A stretch of DNA of 64,000 nt. It comes from an uncultured Pelagibacteraceae bacterium (GTDB lineage: Bacteria > Pseudomonadota > Alphaproteobacteria > Pelagibacterales > Pelagibacteraceae). Location: the NCBI GenBank assembly GCA_902537845.1, contig CACBDC010000004.1, positions 30,352 through 94,351 of the forward strand. Direction: 5' to 3'. The first letter of the stretch is position 1. Every line of letters begins with the position of its first letter. Positions 34,778 to 43,893 of this stretch are shown in pieces. Made by a program: the position numbers and the translations under genes. The notes beneath the pieces are model-generated. The model did not search any database. It was not told where the DNA came from and saw only the letters and a program-made list of their open reading frames with translations.

Positions 34778-35703
34778 TTAAATTCAATTAAGCTAGAGTT
34801 TTTAAGTTTTGACAAGTGACTTCTTGAGTATAGATTAAATAATTCATTTTTTTTTTGATCTATTAATTTTTGTTTTATCTCATTAACATTAATATTTTTT
34901 GTAGACGAGAATTTTTTATCTGAAAGTTTAAAAAAGACAATATTATTTTGTTTTGTAATAGGTTTAGAAATTTCACCTACTTGTAGTTTGCTAACAATCT
35001 TATAAATAGATGGAGATAAGAATTTGGAGTTAACCCAACCCAAATCACCATTCTTTGGAGCCGTAGTCGCAACGCTATATTGTAAAGCTGTTTTTTCAAA
35101 ACCTATAGTTTCAATAAGATTTTTTATATCTTCGACTTGTTCTTTTATAGAATTATTTGGATTAATAGAAATTTCAATTTCAGCTATTTTATATTCTTCA
35201 ATTGAAGACTCACTTTTAATTAAATTTTTTAAATCTTCATTAATTGAATTTTCGTCAACATCTATCTTATTTGAATATAATTTATAGATAAGATTTTGCC
35301 ATTTAAATTGAGTTTCAACTTCGTCTAAATAAAGTTGAAAACTTAAATTATTATCACCAAAATTTTTTTTAAAATTTTCAATATTGTTAGACGAGACTGA
35401 AAGAAGATAATTCTGAATTTGGTTATTATTTGTTTTTATTTTATACTTTGAAAGCTCTATTTTCTTCAATTTATGTTGTATTAAGGAATCCAAAGCAGGT
35501 TTTTTTAATTTATTGATATTTTTTTGATTTAACTCCTCTCCAGATAACATAATTAAACTTAAAATTTTATTTTTTAATTCATAATCAGTAATTATTTCAT
35601 TATTTACCTTAAGAACAATTTTATTTTGAATTTTAGCAAAACTTTTGGATTGATGGCATAATATTAAAATCAATATCAAAATTATTTTTAAAAAATTATT
35701 CAT
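34774..35703 (-). CDS. surA: Periplasmic peptidyl-prolyl isomerase SurA
   Basis: 309 aa periplasmic chaperone for outer-membrane barrel proteins. Signal peptide NFLKIILILILILCHQSKSFA, then the N-terminal chaperone region KIVLKVNNEIITDYELKNKI..., and one parvulin domain with FEKTALQYSVATTAPKNGDLGWVNSKFLSPSIYKIVSKLQVGEISKPI. E. coli SurA (428 aa) has two parvulin domains; the short one-domain form is common in alphaproteobacteria. The gene lies between lptD (one-base overlap) and pdxA (4-bp overlap), as in many Gram-negatives. Confidence 0.93.
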   Translation of the reverse strand: MNNFLKIILILILILCHQSKSFAKIQNKIVLKVNNEIITDYELKNKILSLIMLSGEELNQKNINKLKKPALDSLIQHKLKKIELSKYKIKTNNNQIQNYLLSVSSNNIENFKKNFGDNNLSFQLYLDEVETQFKWQNLIYKLYSNKIDVDENSINEDLKNLIKSESSIEEYKIAEIEISINPNNSIKEQVEDIKNLIETIGFEKTALQYSVATTAPKNGDLGWVNSKFLSPSIYKIVSKLQVGEISKPITKQNNIVFFKLSDKKFSSTKNINVNEIKQKLIDQKKNELFNLYSRSHLSKLKNSSLIEFK

Positions 35704-38096
35704 TAATTAAAATTTGGAGTGTCTATCTGACCAAATGGAGTTAAGGTAATTTTGAATAAAAGTGAATTTTCAGGTTCTAATTCTGAGTCATTATAAAACT
35801 CCCTTCTATAAACTAGCCCAGCTCTTAAACAATCATTTATATATTCATAGCTTAGATTATAAAATTCAGCCGAATTAGTAATAAGATTTCGTTTAACCTC
35901 GAATGAAAAAAGACCATTTTCTCTGTTTTCATAATTAAACTTAGTAGTGAAAAACTCTTGATTTCCTATGTGTTTTTTCTCTTGCAAGAAACCAAAATCA
36001 ATTTTGGATGGTCCAAAATTCATGCTTGTACTTATCTCGTTAAAATTAAATTCTTTATAGTTTTGATCTAGTGAAAATTCATAATTTAAATTAAAATTAT
36101 TACCTAATTTCAAATTTGCATTTCCAACTAAATCAGAAAGTTTTTCATCGAGACTAGTTTTACTATGCATTTTTTTGTTTTCTTTTTGATTTACTATTTG
36201 AGCAACAGATAGATCTAATTTTTTGTCTGTACTTTCAAGTTTATAATCAAAACCAAATGTCCCAGTTAAACCAGTTTCAAAATTGTAATTATTTTCTAGT
36301 CTATTTAATGAAAATGAATTAATAGAATTTAGTCGTGAGCCCGTCGACTCCTTTCTCATTGAACCCGGGGAATATCTAGCTAGAAATTTAGGCACAAGTG
36401 AACTCTTAACTCCATTTTTTTCTTTCTCTAAATAAACCTCTGTTAGAAAACCTAAGGCACCATAAACTTCACTTGTTGGATCTTTTTTGTAGATATCTAC
36501 ATTCTTTGTCTCATAATTAATATTTTTAATTTTACCTAAAATTTGGGTTTTTAAACCTGATTTAAAAAAAATATCATTTGAGGTCCAATCAAAGTCGTTT
36601 GTAATGAAATTTTCAAATTTATTAGTATCATAATTATGAAACTTTAAATTTGTTTGAAGGTCTAGAGTACCAAGTTTTTCTTTGCTAAATAAATTTTTAT
36701 CTAAAGTGATTTCTGGTAAAATATATTCATATTTATCATTATAATCGTCTTTTAGAGTTTCATATACGTTTGCTCTTAGACCAAAAAAAATATCTTCAGA
36801 TTCATGTGTGAAATCAAGATTATTTTCAAGAACATCTTTATTATAATCAACTAAATTAGATTTAATTTTGTATAATTTTAAATATTTATTCTTCTTAACT
36901 TTTTGTGTAGAAAAACTAAATATATTTTCAGATCCATCATTCCCTTGAAAATTTTTTACAAATTTAGTAAACAAATGAGACTTACTTCCTTCTTCTTTTG
37001 TTAAGCTAGTTTTTTTGTAACCTTCAGTGTATCCAAAGTCTGCTAAAAAATTTGAATTTTTAAATGCCTGATGATACTCACCTAAAAATAAAGGATTTTC
37101 TCTGACATAAAATTTATTAATCAAAGTAAAATTTTTGTCCTCTCCTAAATCAAAAAAATATGGAACAGCAAAGCCATTACCTAAGTTTTTAGAATTAGAT
37201 ATAGAGGGAGGCAAAAAACCAGACCTTCTTTTTACCGATGGGTCAGGATGAGATAATTTAGGTAAGAAGAAAATAGGAATATCATAAACTTTTATAATTG
37301 CATTATCATAGTAAATTGTTTTCTTCTCAGAATCGTGAAGCATTTTTGATGCTTGCACACTCCATGGCGGACATTTATCACCTTCTCTATAATCACATAT
37401 GGTAAATATGCTTTTATTGAAGATTGTATTTTTATCTTTTATCTTTACCGAATTTGAAAAAATTCTAGGTTTATTATTTTCATTTACTTTAAAATCATCT
37501 TGATTAATAAATGCTTTAATATCCGTTCCTAGTATTTCTTTTTTTTTTGTATCAATGTATATTTGAGAAAATTCATAAGAATTATTTAACTTATCCTCAA
37601 TTTTTACTAATCCTACAGATTTAAATATACTATCATTAATTGAATATTCAAAGTTTTCTAAAAAAATTTTGTTATTGTCCTGATCAATAATTTCTGTTGG
37701 TTTTTTTGATTTTATAATTTTACTAGCATTATCGAAAAATAAATCTTCTGATAAAATTATGTAATTTTCCGAGCTTGTAAATTTTGTAACACCTTTAGAG
37801 ATAAATATTTTTTTATTTTCATAATATTCTGCATATTGAGTTTCAATAATATTATTATTAGAGTCTCTCGCTTTGACATTTTCTTTTATAATTAAAAAAC
37901 CTGTTTTTTTATTATATTTTACGTAATCACTTTCAATAATTTTATCATTACTCTTTACTATTACTTGATCTTTAAAAATTGATGTTATTTGATCTTTGTC
38001 TAAAGTGATGTTCTTGGCTTGGATTTGAATGCTAGAAGCATTAAGCTCAATGCTAAAAAAAAAATATAAAAAAATACCTAAAAGTTTATTTTTCAT
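35703..38096 (-). CDS. lptD: LPS-assembly outer membrane protein LptD
   Basis: 797 aa. Signal peptide NKLLGIFLYFFFSIELNASS, then an N-terminal OstA-like periplasmic domain (about 20-190) with the beta-jellyroll repeats DKDQITSIFKDQVIVKSNDKIIESDYVKYNKKTG, and a large C-terminal beta barrel including PIFFLPKLSHPDPSVKRRSGFLPPSISNSKNLG, the family's signature, and an aromatic-rich C-terminus ending FGQIDTPNF. Inserts lipopolysaccharide into the outer leaflet. The Cys pair pattern differs from E. coli: CDYREGDKCPPW and NDCLRAG. It overlaps lptG by 11 bp. Its presence indicates that LPS transport is retained. Confidence 0.95.
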   Translation of the reverse strand: MKNKLLGIFLYFFFSIELNASSIQIQAKNITLDKDQITSIFKDQVIVKSNDKIIESDYVKYNKKTGFLIIKENVKARDSNNNIIETQYAEYYENKKIFISKGVTKFTSSENYIILSEDLFFDNASKIIKSKKPTEIIDQDNNKIFLENFEYSINDSIFKSVGLVKIEDKLNNSYEFSQIYIDTKKKEILGTDIKAFINQDDFKVNENNKPRIFSNSVKIKDKNTIFNKSIFTICDYREGDKCPPWSVQASKMLHDSEKKTIYYDNAIIKVYDIPIFFLPKLSHPDPSVKRRSGFLPPSISNSKNLGNGFAVPYFFDLGEDKNFTLINKFYVRENPLFLGEYHQAFKNSNFLADFGYTEGYKKTSLTKEEGSKSHLFTKFVKNFQGNDGSENIFSFSTQKVKKNKYLKLYKIKSNLVDYNKDVLENNLDFTHESEDIFFGLRANVYETLKDDYNDKYEYILPEITLDKNLFSKEKLGTLDLQTNLKFHNYDTNKFENFITNDFDWTSNDIFFKSGLKTQILGKIKNINYETKNVDIYKKDPTSEVYGALGFLTEVYLEKEKNGVKSSLVPKFLARYSPGSMRKESTGSRLNSINSFSLNRLENNYNFETGLTGTFGFDYKLESTDKKLDLSVAQIVNQKENKKMHSKTSLDEKLSDLVGNANLKLGNNFNLNYEFSLDQNYKEFNFNEISTSMNFGPSKIDFGFLQEKKHIGNQEFFTTKFNYENRENGLFSFEVKRNLITNSAEFYNLSYEYINDCLRAGLVYRREFYNDSELEPENSLLFKITLTPFGQIDTPNFN

Positions 38097-39174
38097 TTAT
38101 TTGCAAGACCCCTATAAAAGTAAAAAAACTTAGTGCGATAGTCGGCGCCCATACAGACAAAATAAGGGGTATTCTATCTGTTTTTCCTAGTGCGATAGAT
38201 AAATCCTTAAAATAATAGACGAAGACTGTAACAATTAAACCAATAACAATATGTTTTAAATTGTCTGATTTTTTTAAAGTATGCATTCCTAAAATAGCTG
38301 CTATTCCAGTCATTAAAAATAAAAAAAAAGGTAAAGAAAGCATGGTGTGCAAACTTTCATCTAAAAATCTATTATTGTAACCAATATTTAATAACTCGTT
38401 ATAGTTTAAAATCAGGTCAACAAATAACATGGTATCTAAATTATTAAATAAACTGTTAATTTTTTCATAATTATAAATTGAATTAATTTTATAAATATCA
38501 AATTTATTTTCTTCAAAAATTCCATTTTCAAATTTAAATGATGAAACATTCTCAAGAATCCATTCATTAGTTTTAATATTTACTTTTTCTGAAATAATTT
38601 TTTCTTTCAGCACATATTTTTCATCTAAATGAAAAATAGTAACTTCCATCAAATTAAATTTTTCAGGTCTTTTTGCAGTAATTATTCTCTCACCAAATTC
38701 AGTATTTTCTTTAATCCATAAGCCATTCTTATTGTATGTAACTAAATGATCAATATCACGAGCATGGTTTGATTTAATTTTCTCGTAATATTTTACCATT
38801 GATGATGTAATTGGATTAGCAACCATAAGTGTTAACCATCCTAAAATAAAAGAAGTTAATGCAAGAATAAAAAATATCTTTATATTTGAATAACCATAAA
38901 CTTTAAGAGTGAGTAAATCTCTATTATTTCTTATTTGGGCAATAAAGATCATGCTAGAGATAAAGATTATAAAAGGTAAAAGTTTTACTATCACACTAGG
39001 CACAAAAATACTTGTTAGCATAAGTGGCGTTAAAATATTCACATCTATATTTTTAAAAAACTCTATTTCTTCAAAAAGATTTAAAATTACGCCAAAACAA
39101 TAGGCTACTAAAATGACAACAAGTATGGTTTTTAAAAATTTTTTTACTAAGTAGTTTAATATTACATTTTTCAT
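38086..39174 (-). CDS. lptG: LPS export permease LptG
   Basis: 362 aa inner-membrane subunit of the LptB2FG ABC transporter. Six membrane helices in the LptF/LptG pattern: three N-terminal (LKTILVVILVAYCFGVILNLF, PLMLTSIFVPSVIVKLLPFIIFIS, IFFILALTSFILGWLTLMVAN), a periplasmic jellyroll of about 160 residues, and three C-terminal (MLSLPFFLFLMTGIAAIL, HIVIGLIVTVFVYYF, LSVWAPTIALSFFTFIG). It overlaps lptF by 4 bp and lptD by 11 bp on the minus strand, so the export machine and outer-membrane receptor are made from one transcript. Confidence 0.95.
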   Translation of the reverse strand: MKNVILNYLVKKFLKTILVVILVAYCFGVILNLFEEIEFFKNIDVNILTPLMLTSIFVPSVIVKLLPFIIFISSMIFIAQIRNNRDLLTLKVYGYSNIKIFFILALTSFILGWLTLMVANPITSSMVKYYEKIKSNHARDIDHLVTYNKNGLWIKENTEFGERIITAKRPEKFNLMEVTIFHLDEKYVLKEKIISEKVNIKTNEWILENVSSFKFENGIFEENKFDIYKINSIYNYEKINSLFNNLDTMLFVDLILNYNELLNIGYNNRFLDESLHTMLSLPFFLFLMTGIAAILGMHTLKKSDNLKHIVIGLIVTVFVYYFKDLSIALGKTDRIPLILSVWAPTIALSFFTFIGVLQINEK

Positions 39175-40292
39175 ATTTTTTTAGTTTCCTTTGAAAATTT
39201 TAACACAAGAAAAAAATATAAAATAAAAAATATTAGAAATGGTAAAAAAATATAAATTATTCTTAATAAATAATTTAAACCAGTGTACCTGATTACTAAT
39301 TCCGTAAATAACAAAACCATAAAACTAAATATAAAAACTGAGATTTTATTATTATAAATATTTTTATTTGTAAGTAGTAATAATGAACAGATTAAAGAAA
39401 TTATTGGAATATAAAATGGTAAAACAATACGTCTTAATAATAGTGGAATAATTTCTTTTTTTAAATCCTCAGAACAAATTTCTGATCTGATATTTTGTGC
39501 TAAGAAACAACTTAAAAGTTTTAAAGTTGAAGTTTCTTGTATTTTCGGTTTCTTAATAGTTGTTGTTGTTAAATTTGTTAAATCAATATTTAGCTGTTCA
39601 AATTTAATGACCTCATTAGTTTTATCAGTTTTTGACGAAATAATTTGGCCGTTTAGCAAAAATATTCTTTTTTCCTTTACCACACCTTTTTTTGCAATGA
39701 TTGTATTACTTGCGGCATTAGAGGTATTTGAAGAAAGGTTTTTCAGATTATTTCCTTCATCATGAAGAAATATATTTTCTATCTCACTATTAATTTTTTT
39801 TTCAACTATAAATGTAAATCCTTTAAAAGAGTCACTAAATTGTTGTGATTTTATAGTCGGCAAAAACGAATTGAATTTATCATTGTTTAAAAGTTGGCGG
39901 GATTTATTTAAAGCCAAGGGCGTTAAAATTGTAGACATTAAAAGATAAAAAATTAAAGCAGAGGTACCGGTCAATAAAAAAAGATTTACTACGGTTATTT
40001 TTTTTTCACCTGATGTCCAAAGAATTATGAATTCACTATCACCTATATGTTTTAAGATAAACAAAATAATAGCTAGTAAAAAAGATAAGGGTATAAATTT
40101 AGGAGCTAGGCCAAACAAATTTAAAAACGAGTAACTAAAATATGTTATTACTGGGTATCCACTATCAACAATCAAGTCTAAAAAATTTACCGCTCTAACA
40201 GTCAAAGCTATTACTGATAAGCCAAACAAAATTACTAAAAATGTTTTTCCTATCTCTATATAAAAATTCTGATAAATTTTGTTTTGAAGCAT
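39171..40292 (-). CDS. lptF: LPS export permease LptF
   Basis: 373 aa from the chosen start; partner of LptG in extracting LPS from the inner membrane. Features: IYQNFYIEIGKTFLVILFGLSVIALTVRAVNFLDLIVDSGYP (helix 1 and the loop typical of LptF), APKFIPLSFLLAIILFILK, SEFIILWTSGEKKITVVNLFL, a periplasmic domain, then three C-terminal helices. I start at 40292 (MLQNKIYQNF); the track's extra 15 residues (MNLFNECIIYIRITA) are unlike the family and may be promoter sequence. It heads the lptF-lptG-lptD-surA-pdxA-rsmA run, divergent from pepA. Confidence 0.94.
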   Translation of the reverse strand: MLQNKIYQNFYIEIGKTFLVILFGLSVIALTVRAVNFLDLIVDSGYPVITYFSYSFLNLFGLAPKFIPLSFLLAIILFILKHIGDSEFIILWTSGEKKITVVNLFLLTGTSALIFYLLMSTILTPLALNKSRQLLNNDKFNSFLPTIKSQQFSDSFKGFTFIVEKKINSEIENIFLHDEGNNLKNLSSNTSNAASNTIIAKKGVVKEKRIFLLNGQIISSKTDKTNEVIKFEQLNIDLTNLTTTTIKKPKIQETSTLKLLSCFLAQNIRSEICSEDLKKEIIPLLLRRIVLPFYIPIISLICSLLLLTNKNIYNNKISVFIFSFMVLLFTELVIRYTGLNYLLRIIYIFLPFLIFFILYFFLVLKFSKETKKI

Positions 40293-40430
40293 TGCTGTAA
40301 TTCGTATATAGATAATGCATTCATTAAATAAATTCAATCAATGGTTTAATTTTTGCAAATTTTACGTTGAAATATAAGATATTTGATCATATATACCATT
40401 CAACCCAATTTGGAAAATTATATTTAAATT

Positions 40431-41888
40431 ATGTCAGTAGCGATAAATTACATAAAAAAAAAAATTAGCAGCCCTAAGTCCAATTTAATCTTATTTTGTA
40501 ATGATAAGTTTAACACAAACAGCTTAAAAAAATATCTATCGAATTCTGAGATTTCGTACATAAACGATCTTTTAAAATCAAGTGATTTGAAAAAAAATAT
40601 GCTGGTTTTTGAATTAAATTCAAAAAAAAAAATATTTTTAATATCAATTAAAAATAATCTTAAAACCTCTGATATAGAAAATTTAGGCGCAGAGCTTTAT
40701 GGAAGAGTTAATTATGGAAAAAGCCGTGAATATTTTTTAAACACTGATACTGTAATTGGAAAAATTGAAAATTTTGTAAGTCATTTTCTTCATGGGCTTA
40801 AACTAAAGTCATATGAATTTAAAAAATATAAAACGAAAAAAGATATAAGAGAAATCAAAATAATTGTATTTGGCAATAAAAATAAACCTAGTACGCAAAA
40901 TCAATTAAAATTTAAGGCTTTAGAAGAAGGAACTTTTTATGCGAGAGACTTAGTTTCTGAACCTGGAAATGTTTTGCATCCAGATGAATATGCTAAAAGA
41001 TTAAATTCTCTCAAAAAAATTGGTTTAAAAGTAAATATTTATGATAAGAAAAAATTAAAAAAAATGGGCATGAACGCTTTGCTTGGTGTAGGAATGGGAA
41101 GTATTAGAGGATCTTACCTAGTAACAATGGAATGGAATGGAGCAAAAAATAATACTAAACCTCTTGCATTTGTAGGTAAAGGTGTAACTTTTGATACCGG
41201 GGGTTATTCATTAAAACCAGCCCGGTTTATGGAAGATATGACATATGATATGGCAGGCTCTGCAGCTGTAGTTGGTCTTATGAAAAATTTAGCTCTTAGA
41301 AAATCAAAAATTAATGCAGTAGGTGTGGTCGGGCTTGTAGAGAACATGGTTAGTGGTGTTGCCCAGCGGCCTGGAGATATTGTTAAATCTTACAGCGGAA
41401 AAACTATAGAGGTATTAAACACAGATGCTGAGGGTAGATTAGTTTTAGCAGATGCATTAACTTTTACGGAAAGGAAATTTAAACCAAAATTTATAATTGA
41501 TTTAGCTACCTTAACTGGAGCGATTATTGTTTGTTTAGGATCTGAATATGCAGGACTTTTCTCTAATGATGATAAATTATCTAAACAAATTTTAAATGCG
41601 GGTGAAAAAGTAGAGGAAAAATTATGGAGAATGCCTCTTCATAAAAATTATGATAAGCTTATGAATTCTAAAAATGCAGATGTTCAAAATATTAATTACG
41701 TTGGTGGTGCGGGATCTACAACAGCAGCTCAGTTTTTACAAAGATTTATTCTCAACAAAACACCCTGGGCGCATCTAGATATTGCTGGAATGGCATTTTC
41801 AAAATATGGAGGTGCATTAAATACAGGTGGTGCAACAGGATTCGGTGTAAGATTGCTAAACGAATTAATTGAGGAAAACTATGAATAG
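40431..41888 (+). CDS. pepA: Leucyl (cytosol) aminopeptidase
   Basis: 485 aa M17 metallopeptidase that removes N-terminal residues, binding two divalent ions. The C-terminal catalytic domain shows VGKGVTFDTGGYSLKPARFMEDMTYDMAGSAAV and the family signature NTDAEGRLVLADAL, with Lys, Asp and Glu metal ligands in place. The N-terminal domain is variable and Lys-rich. Its stop overlaps the ndk start. PepA also binds DNA in some bacteria; nothing here shows that. It is divergent from lptF, an arrangement common in proteobacteria. Confidence 0.96.
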   Translation: MSVAINYIKKKISSPKSNLILFCNDKFNTNSLKKYLSNSEISYINDLLKSSDLKKNMLVFELNSKKKIFLISIKNNLKTSDIENLGAELYGRVNYGKSREYFLNTDTVIGKIENFVSHFLHGLKLKSYEFKKYKTKKDIREIKIIVFGNKNKPSTQNQLKFKALEEGTFYARDLVSEPGNVLHPDEYAKRLNSLKKIGLKVNIYDKKKLKKMGMNALLGVGMGSIRGSYLVTMEWNGAKNNTKPLAFVGKGVTFDTGGYSLKPARFMEDMTYDMAGSAAVVGLMKNLALRKSKINAVGVVGLVENMVSGVAQRPGDIVKSYSGKTIEVLNTDAEGRLVLADALTFTERKFKPKFIIDLATLTGAIIVCLGSEYAGLFSNDDKLSKQILNAGEKVEEKLWRMPLHKNYDKLMNSKNADVQNINYVGGAGSTTAAQFLQRFILNKTPWAHLDIAGMAFSKYGGALNTGGATGFGVRLLNELIEENYE

Positions 41889-42291
41889 TGTTCAGCAAAC
41901 TTTATCAATAATCAAACCAGACGCTGTCGAAAGAAATTTGGTAGAAAAAATAAAAAATATTTTTAAAAAAAATAAATTAATCATTAAAGAAAGTAAGAAA
42001 ATACATATTACCAAAGATGAAGCGGCTGAGTTTTATAAAGTTCATCAATCGAAACCTTTTTATAATGATTTATGTGCATATTTATCCTCTGGCCCAATAG
42101 TTGTTATGATTTTAGAGGGTGTAAATGCAGTATTTGAAAATAGAAAATTAATGGGTGCTACAAATCCAAAAGATGCTGACGAAAATACAATAAGAAAACT
42201 TTATGGAATCTCAATCGATAAAAACTCTGTACATGGCTCAGATTCAGGAGAAAACGCTAAAAAAGAAATAGAATTTTTTTTTAAAAACTAA
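41881..42291 (+). CDS. ndk: Nucleoside diphosphate kinase
   Basis: 136 aa enzyme transferring the gamma phosphate among nucleoside triphosphates. The nucleophile His lies in NSVHGSDSGENAKKEI near residue 113, and QQTLSIIKPDAVERNLVEKI at the start and ENRKLMGATNPKDAD are standard. The track begins at a TTG (41869) with MRKT; I use the ATG at 41881 (MNSVQQTLSIIKPD), which overlaps the pepA stop by 8 bp and gives the usual length. Its stop interlocks with the purN stop (CTAA). Confidence 0.96.
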   Translation: MNSVQQTLSIIKPDAVERNLVEKIKNIFKKNKLIIKESKKIHITKDEAAEFYKVHQSKPFYNDLCAYLSSGPIVVMILEGVNAVFENRKLMGATNPKDADENTIRKLYGISIDKNSVHGSDSGENAKKEIEFFFKN

Positions 42292-42848
42292 TCCCTAAAT
42301 ATTTTTATTATTGCTTCTGGAAACGCTCTATACTCAAGCTTTTGAGTCTTTTTTTTCAAGTCTTCTACATTATCCTTTGTTTTAATATAAAAAAATTTTT
42401 GAGTTATTGTGCTGCCACTATCCAATTTTTTATTAACAAAATGCACAGTACAACCCGTCTTAATTTCCTTGCTTTTTAATACTCTTGAAAAAGTTTCTAA
42501 ACCTTTAAATTTAGGCAATAATGATGGATGAATATTAATAATTCTTTTTCTATAATTATTAAGTATTTTTTCTGAGATTATCCTCATATATCCCGCAAGA
42601 CAAATAAAAGATATTTTATATTTTTTAAGATAAAGTAAAATCCTATTTTCATAGTTTTTCATTTTTGTATTAATGAAAATATAGGGAATTCTGTATTTTT
42701 TTGCATAATTAATTCCATAAGCTTTTTTATTATTACAAATTATTAAGTTAATTTTAATTGGAAAAGAATTATCTCTTGAATTAATAATCAAATTTTTAAG
42801 ATTTGATCCTTTTCCAGAAATGAATACACAAGTTTTGATTTTTACCAT
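42288..42848 (-). CDS. purN: Phosphoribosylglycinamide formyltransferase
   Basis: 186 aa enzyme using 10-formyltetrahydrofolate to formylate GAR in purine synthesis. VFISGKGSNLKNLI binds the phosphate of GAR at the start (ISGxGSNL), and the catalytic Asn-His-Asp set is in INIHPSLLPKFKGLETFSRVLKSKEIKTGCTVHFVNKKLDSG. About 20 residues shorter than many homologs at the C-terminus. It overlaps purM by 7 bp on the minus strand; purM-purN is a common pair. Confidence 0.95.
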   Translation of the reverse strand: MVKIKTCVFISGKGSNLKNLIINSRDNSFPIKINLIICNNKKAYGINYAKKYRIPYIFINTKMKNYENRILLYLKKYKISFICLAGYMRIISEKILNNYRKRIINIHPSLLPKFKGLETFSRVLKSKEIKTGCTVHFVNKKLDSGSTITQKFFYIKTKDNVEDLKKKTQKLEYRAFPEAIIKIFRD

Positions 42849-43870
42849 CTAAAAGAATTTAATAAATTTATTCTAAAAGTATTTTTAGAAATATAGCCTA
42901 TTTCATAAGGTTTAAAATTATTTGGAAAACTTTTTTTAATTTTTGACACATTTTTTTTAGAAACTATTAAACAGAATCCCACACCACAATTGAAAGTTTT
43001 CATCATTTCGGCGTCTGATATATTTTTACTTTTTAACCACTTAAAAATTTTAGATATTTTTATTTTAGAGAGATCAATATTTAGAGTTAAGTTTTTAGGA
43101 ATAGATCTCAATAAGTTTTCAATTAAACCACCTCCAGTTATGTGAGCCGCAGCTTTTATAAGATTATTGCTCACTAATTTTAGAACTTCTTTTGAATAAA
43201 TTTTTGTTGGTTTTAAAATTTCCTTTTTTAAATTTTTTGGAAGTTTATTATTTTTTAAAATCATTCTTACCAAAGAGTATCCATTGGAATGTATTCCATT
43301 AGAAGGAATAGCAAGAACAACATCATTTTTTTTAACATTTTTTTTATCTAAAATTTTTTTTTTTGATACAATACCAACACTAAAACCTGCTAAGTCAAAT
43401 TTATTCTTGGAGTAAGTGCCTGGCATTTCTGCTGTCTCGCCACCAATTAATTTACAATCAGAAATTTTACATCCCTTAAAAATTCCATTTATAATTTGTT
43501 TGCTTTTGTTCAAGTCTAGTTTACCAACAGCAATATAATCTAAAAAAAATAACGGTTTTGCCCCTTGTACTATTAAGTCGTTTACGCACATTGCAACTAA
43601 GTCAATTCCAATAGTGTTAAATTTTTTAAATTTATTTGCTAATTCTATTTTAGTCCCAACCCCATCTGTGCATGAAACAATTACTGGATCTTTTATTTTG
43701 AGATTACTTATATCAAATAATGAACCAAAACCTCCAATTACATCTTTTTTGGAAGAGATCTTCGTTTTTTTGACATTTTTTTTAGATACTTTAGATATAT
43801 AACTTATTAACTTATTAGCTAAAGAAATGTTAACACCACTTTTTTTATAACTATTTTTATTTTTTTTCAT
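42842..43870 (-). CDS. purM: Phosphoribosylformylglycinamidine cyclo-ligase
   Basis: 342 aa enzyme closing the imidazole ring of AIR from FGAM and ATP. Conserved GGFGSLFDIS, VSCTDGVGTKIELA, IGIDLVAMCVNDLIVQGAKPLFFLDYIA, LIGGETAEMPGTY, IPSNGIHSNGYSLVR and AAHITGGGLIENLLRSIP are all present. First of the purM-purN pair. Its start codon is only 23 bp from the start of the divergent DUF2066 gene. Confidence 0.97.
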   Translation of the reverse strand: MKKNKNSYKKSGVNISLANKLISYISKVSKKNVKKTKISSKKDVIGGFGSLFDISNLKIKDPVIVSCTDGVGTKIELANKFKKFNTIGIDLVAMCVNDLIVQGAKPLFFLDYIAVGKLDLNKSKQIINGIFKGCKISDCKLIGGETAEMPGTYSKNKFDLAGFSVGIVSKKKILDKKNVKKNDVVLAIPSNGIHSNGYSLVRMILKNNKLPKNLKKEILKPTKIYSKEVLKLVSNNLIKAAAHITGGGLIENLLRSIPKNLTLNIDLSKIKISKIFKWLKSKNISDAEMMKTFNCGVGFCLIVSKKNVSKIKKSFPNNFKPYEIGYISKNTFRINLLNSFRW

Positions 43871-43893
43871 TTATAAATTGATAATTAGTATTT

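Noticed and set aside
40293-40337. 15-residue extension of LptF
   Set aside because: Not like LptF starts; the ATG at 40292 places helix 1 at the normal position.
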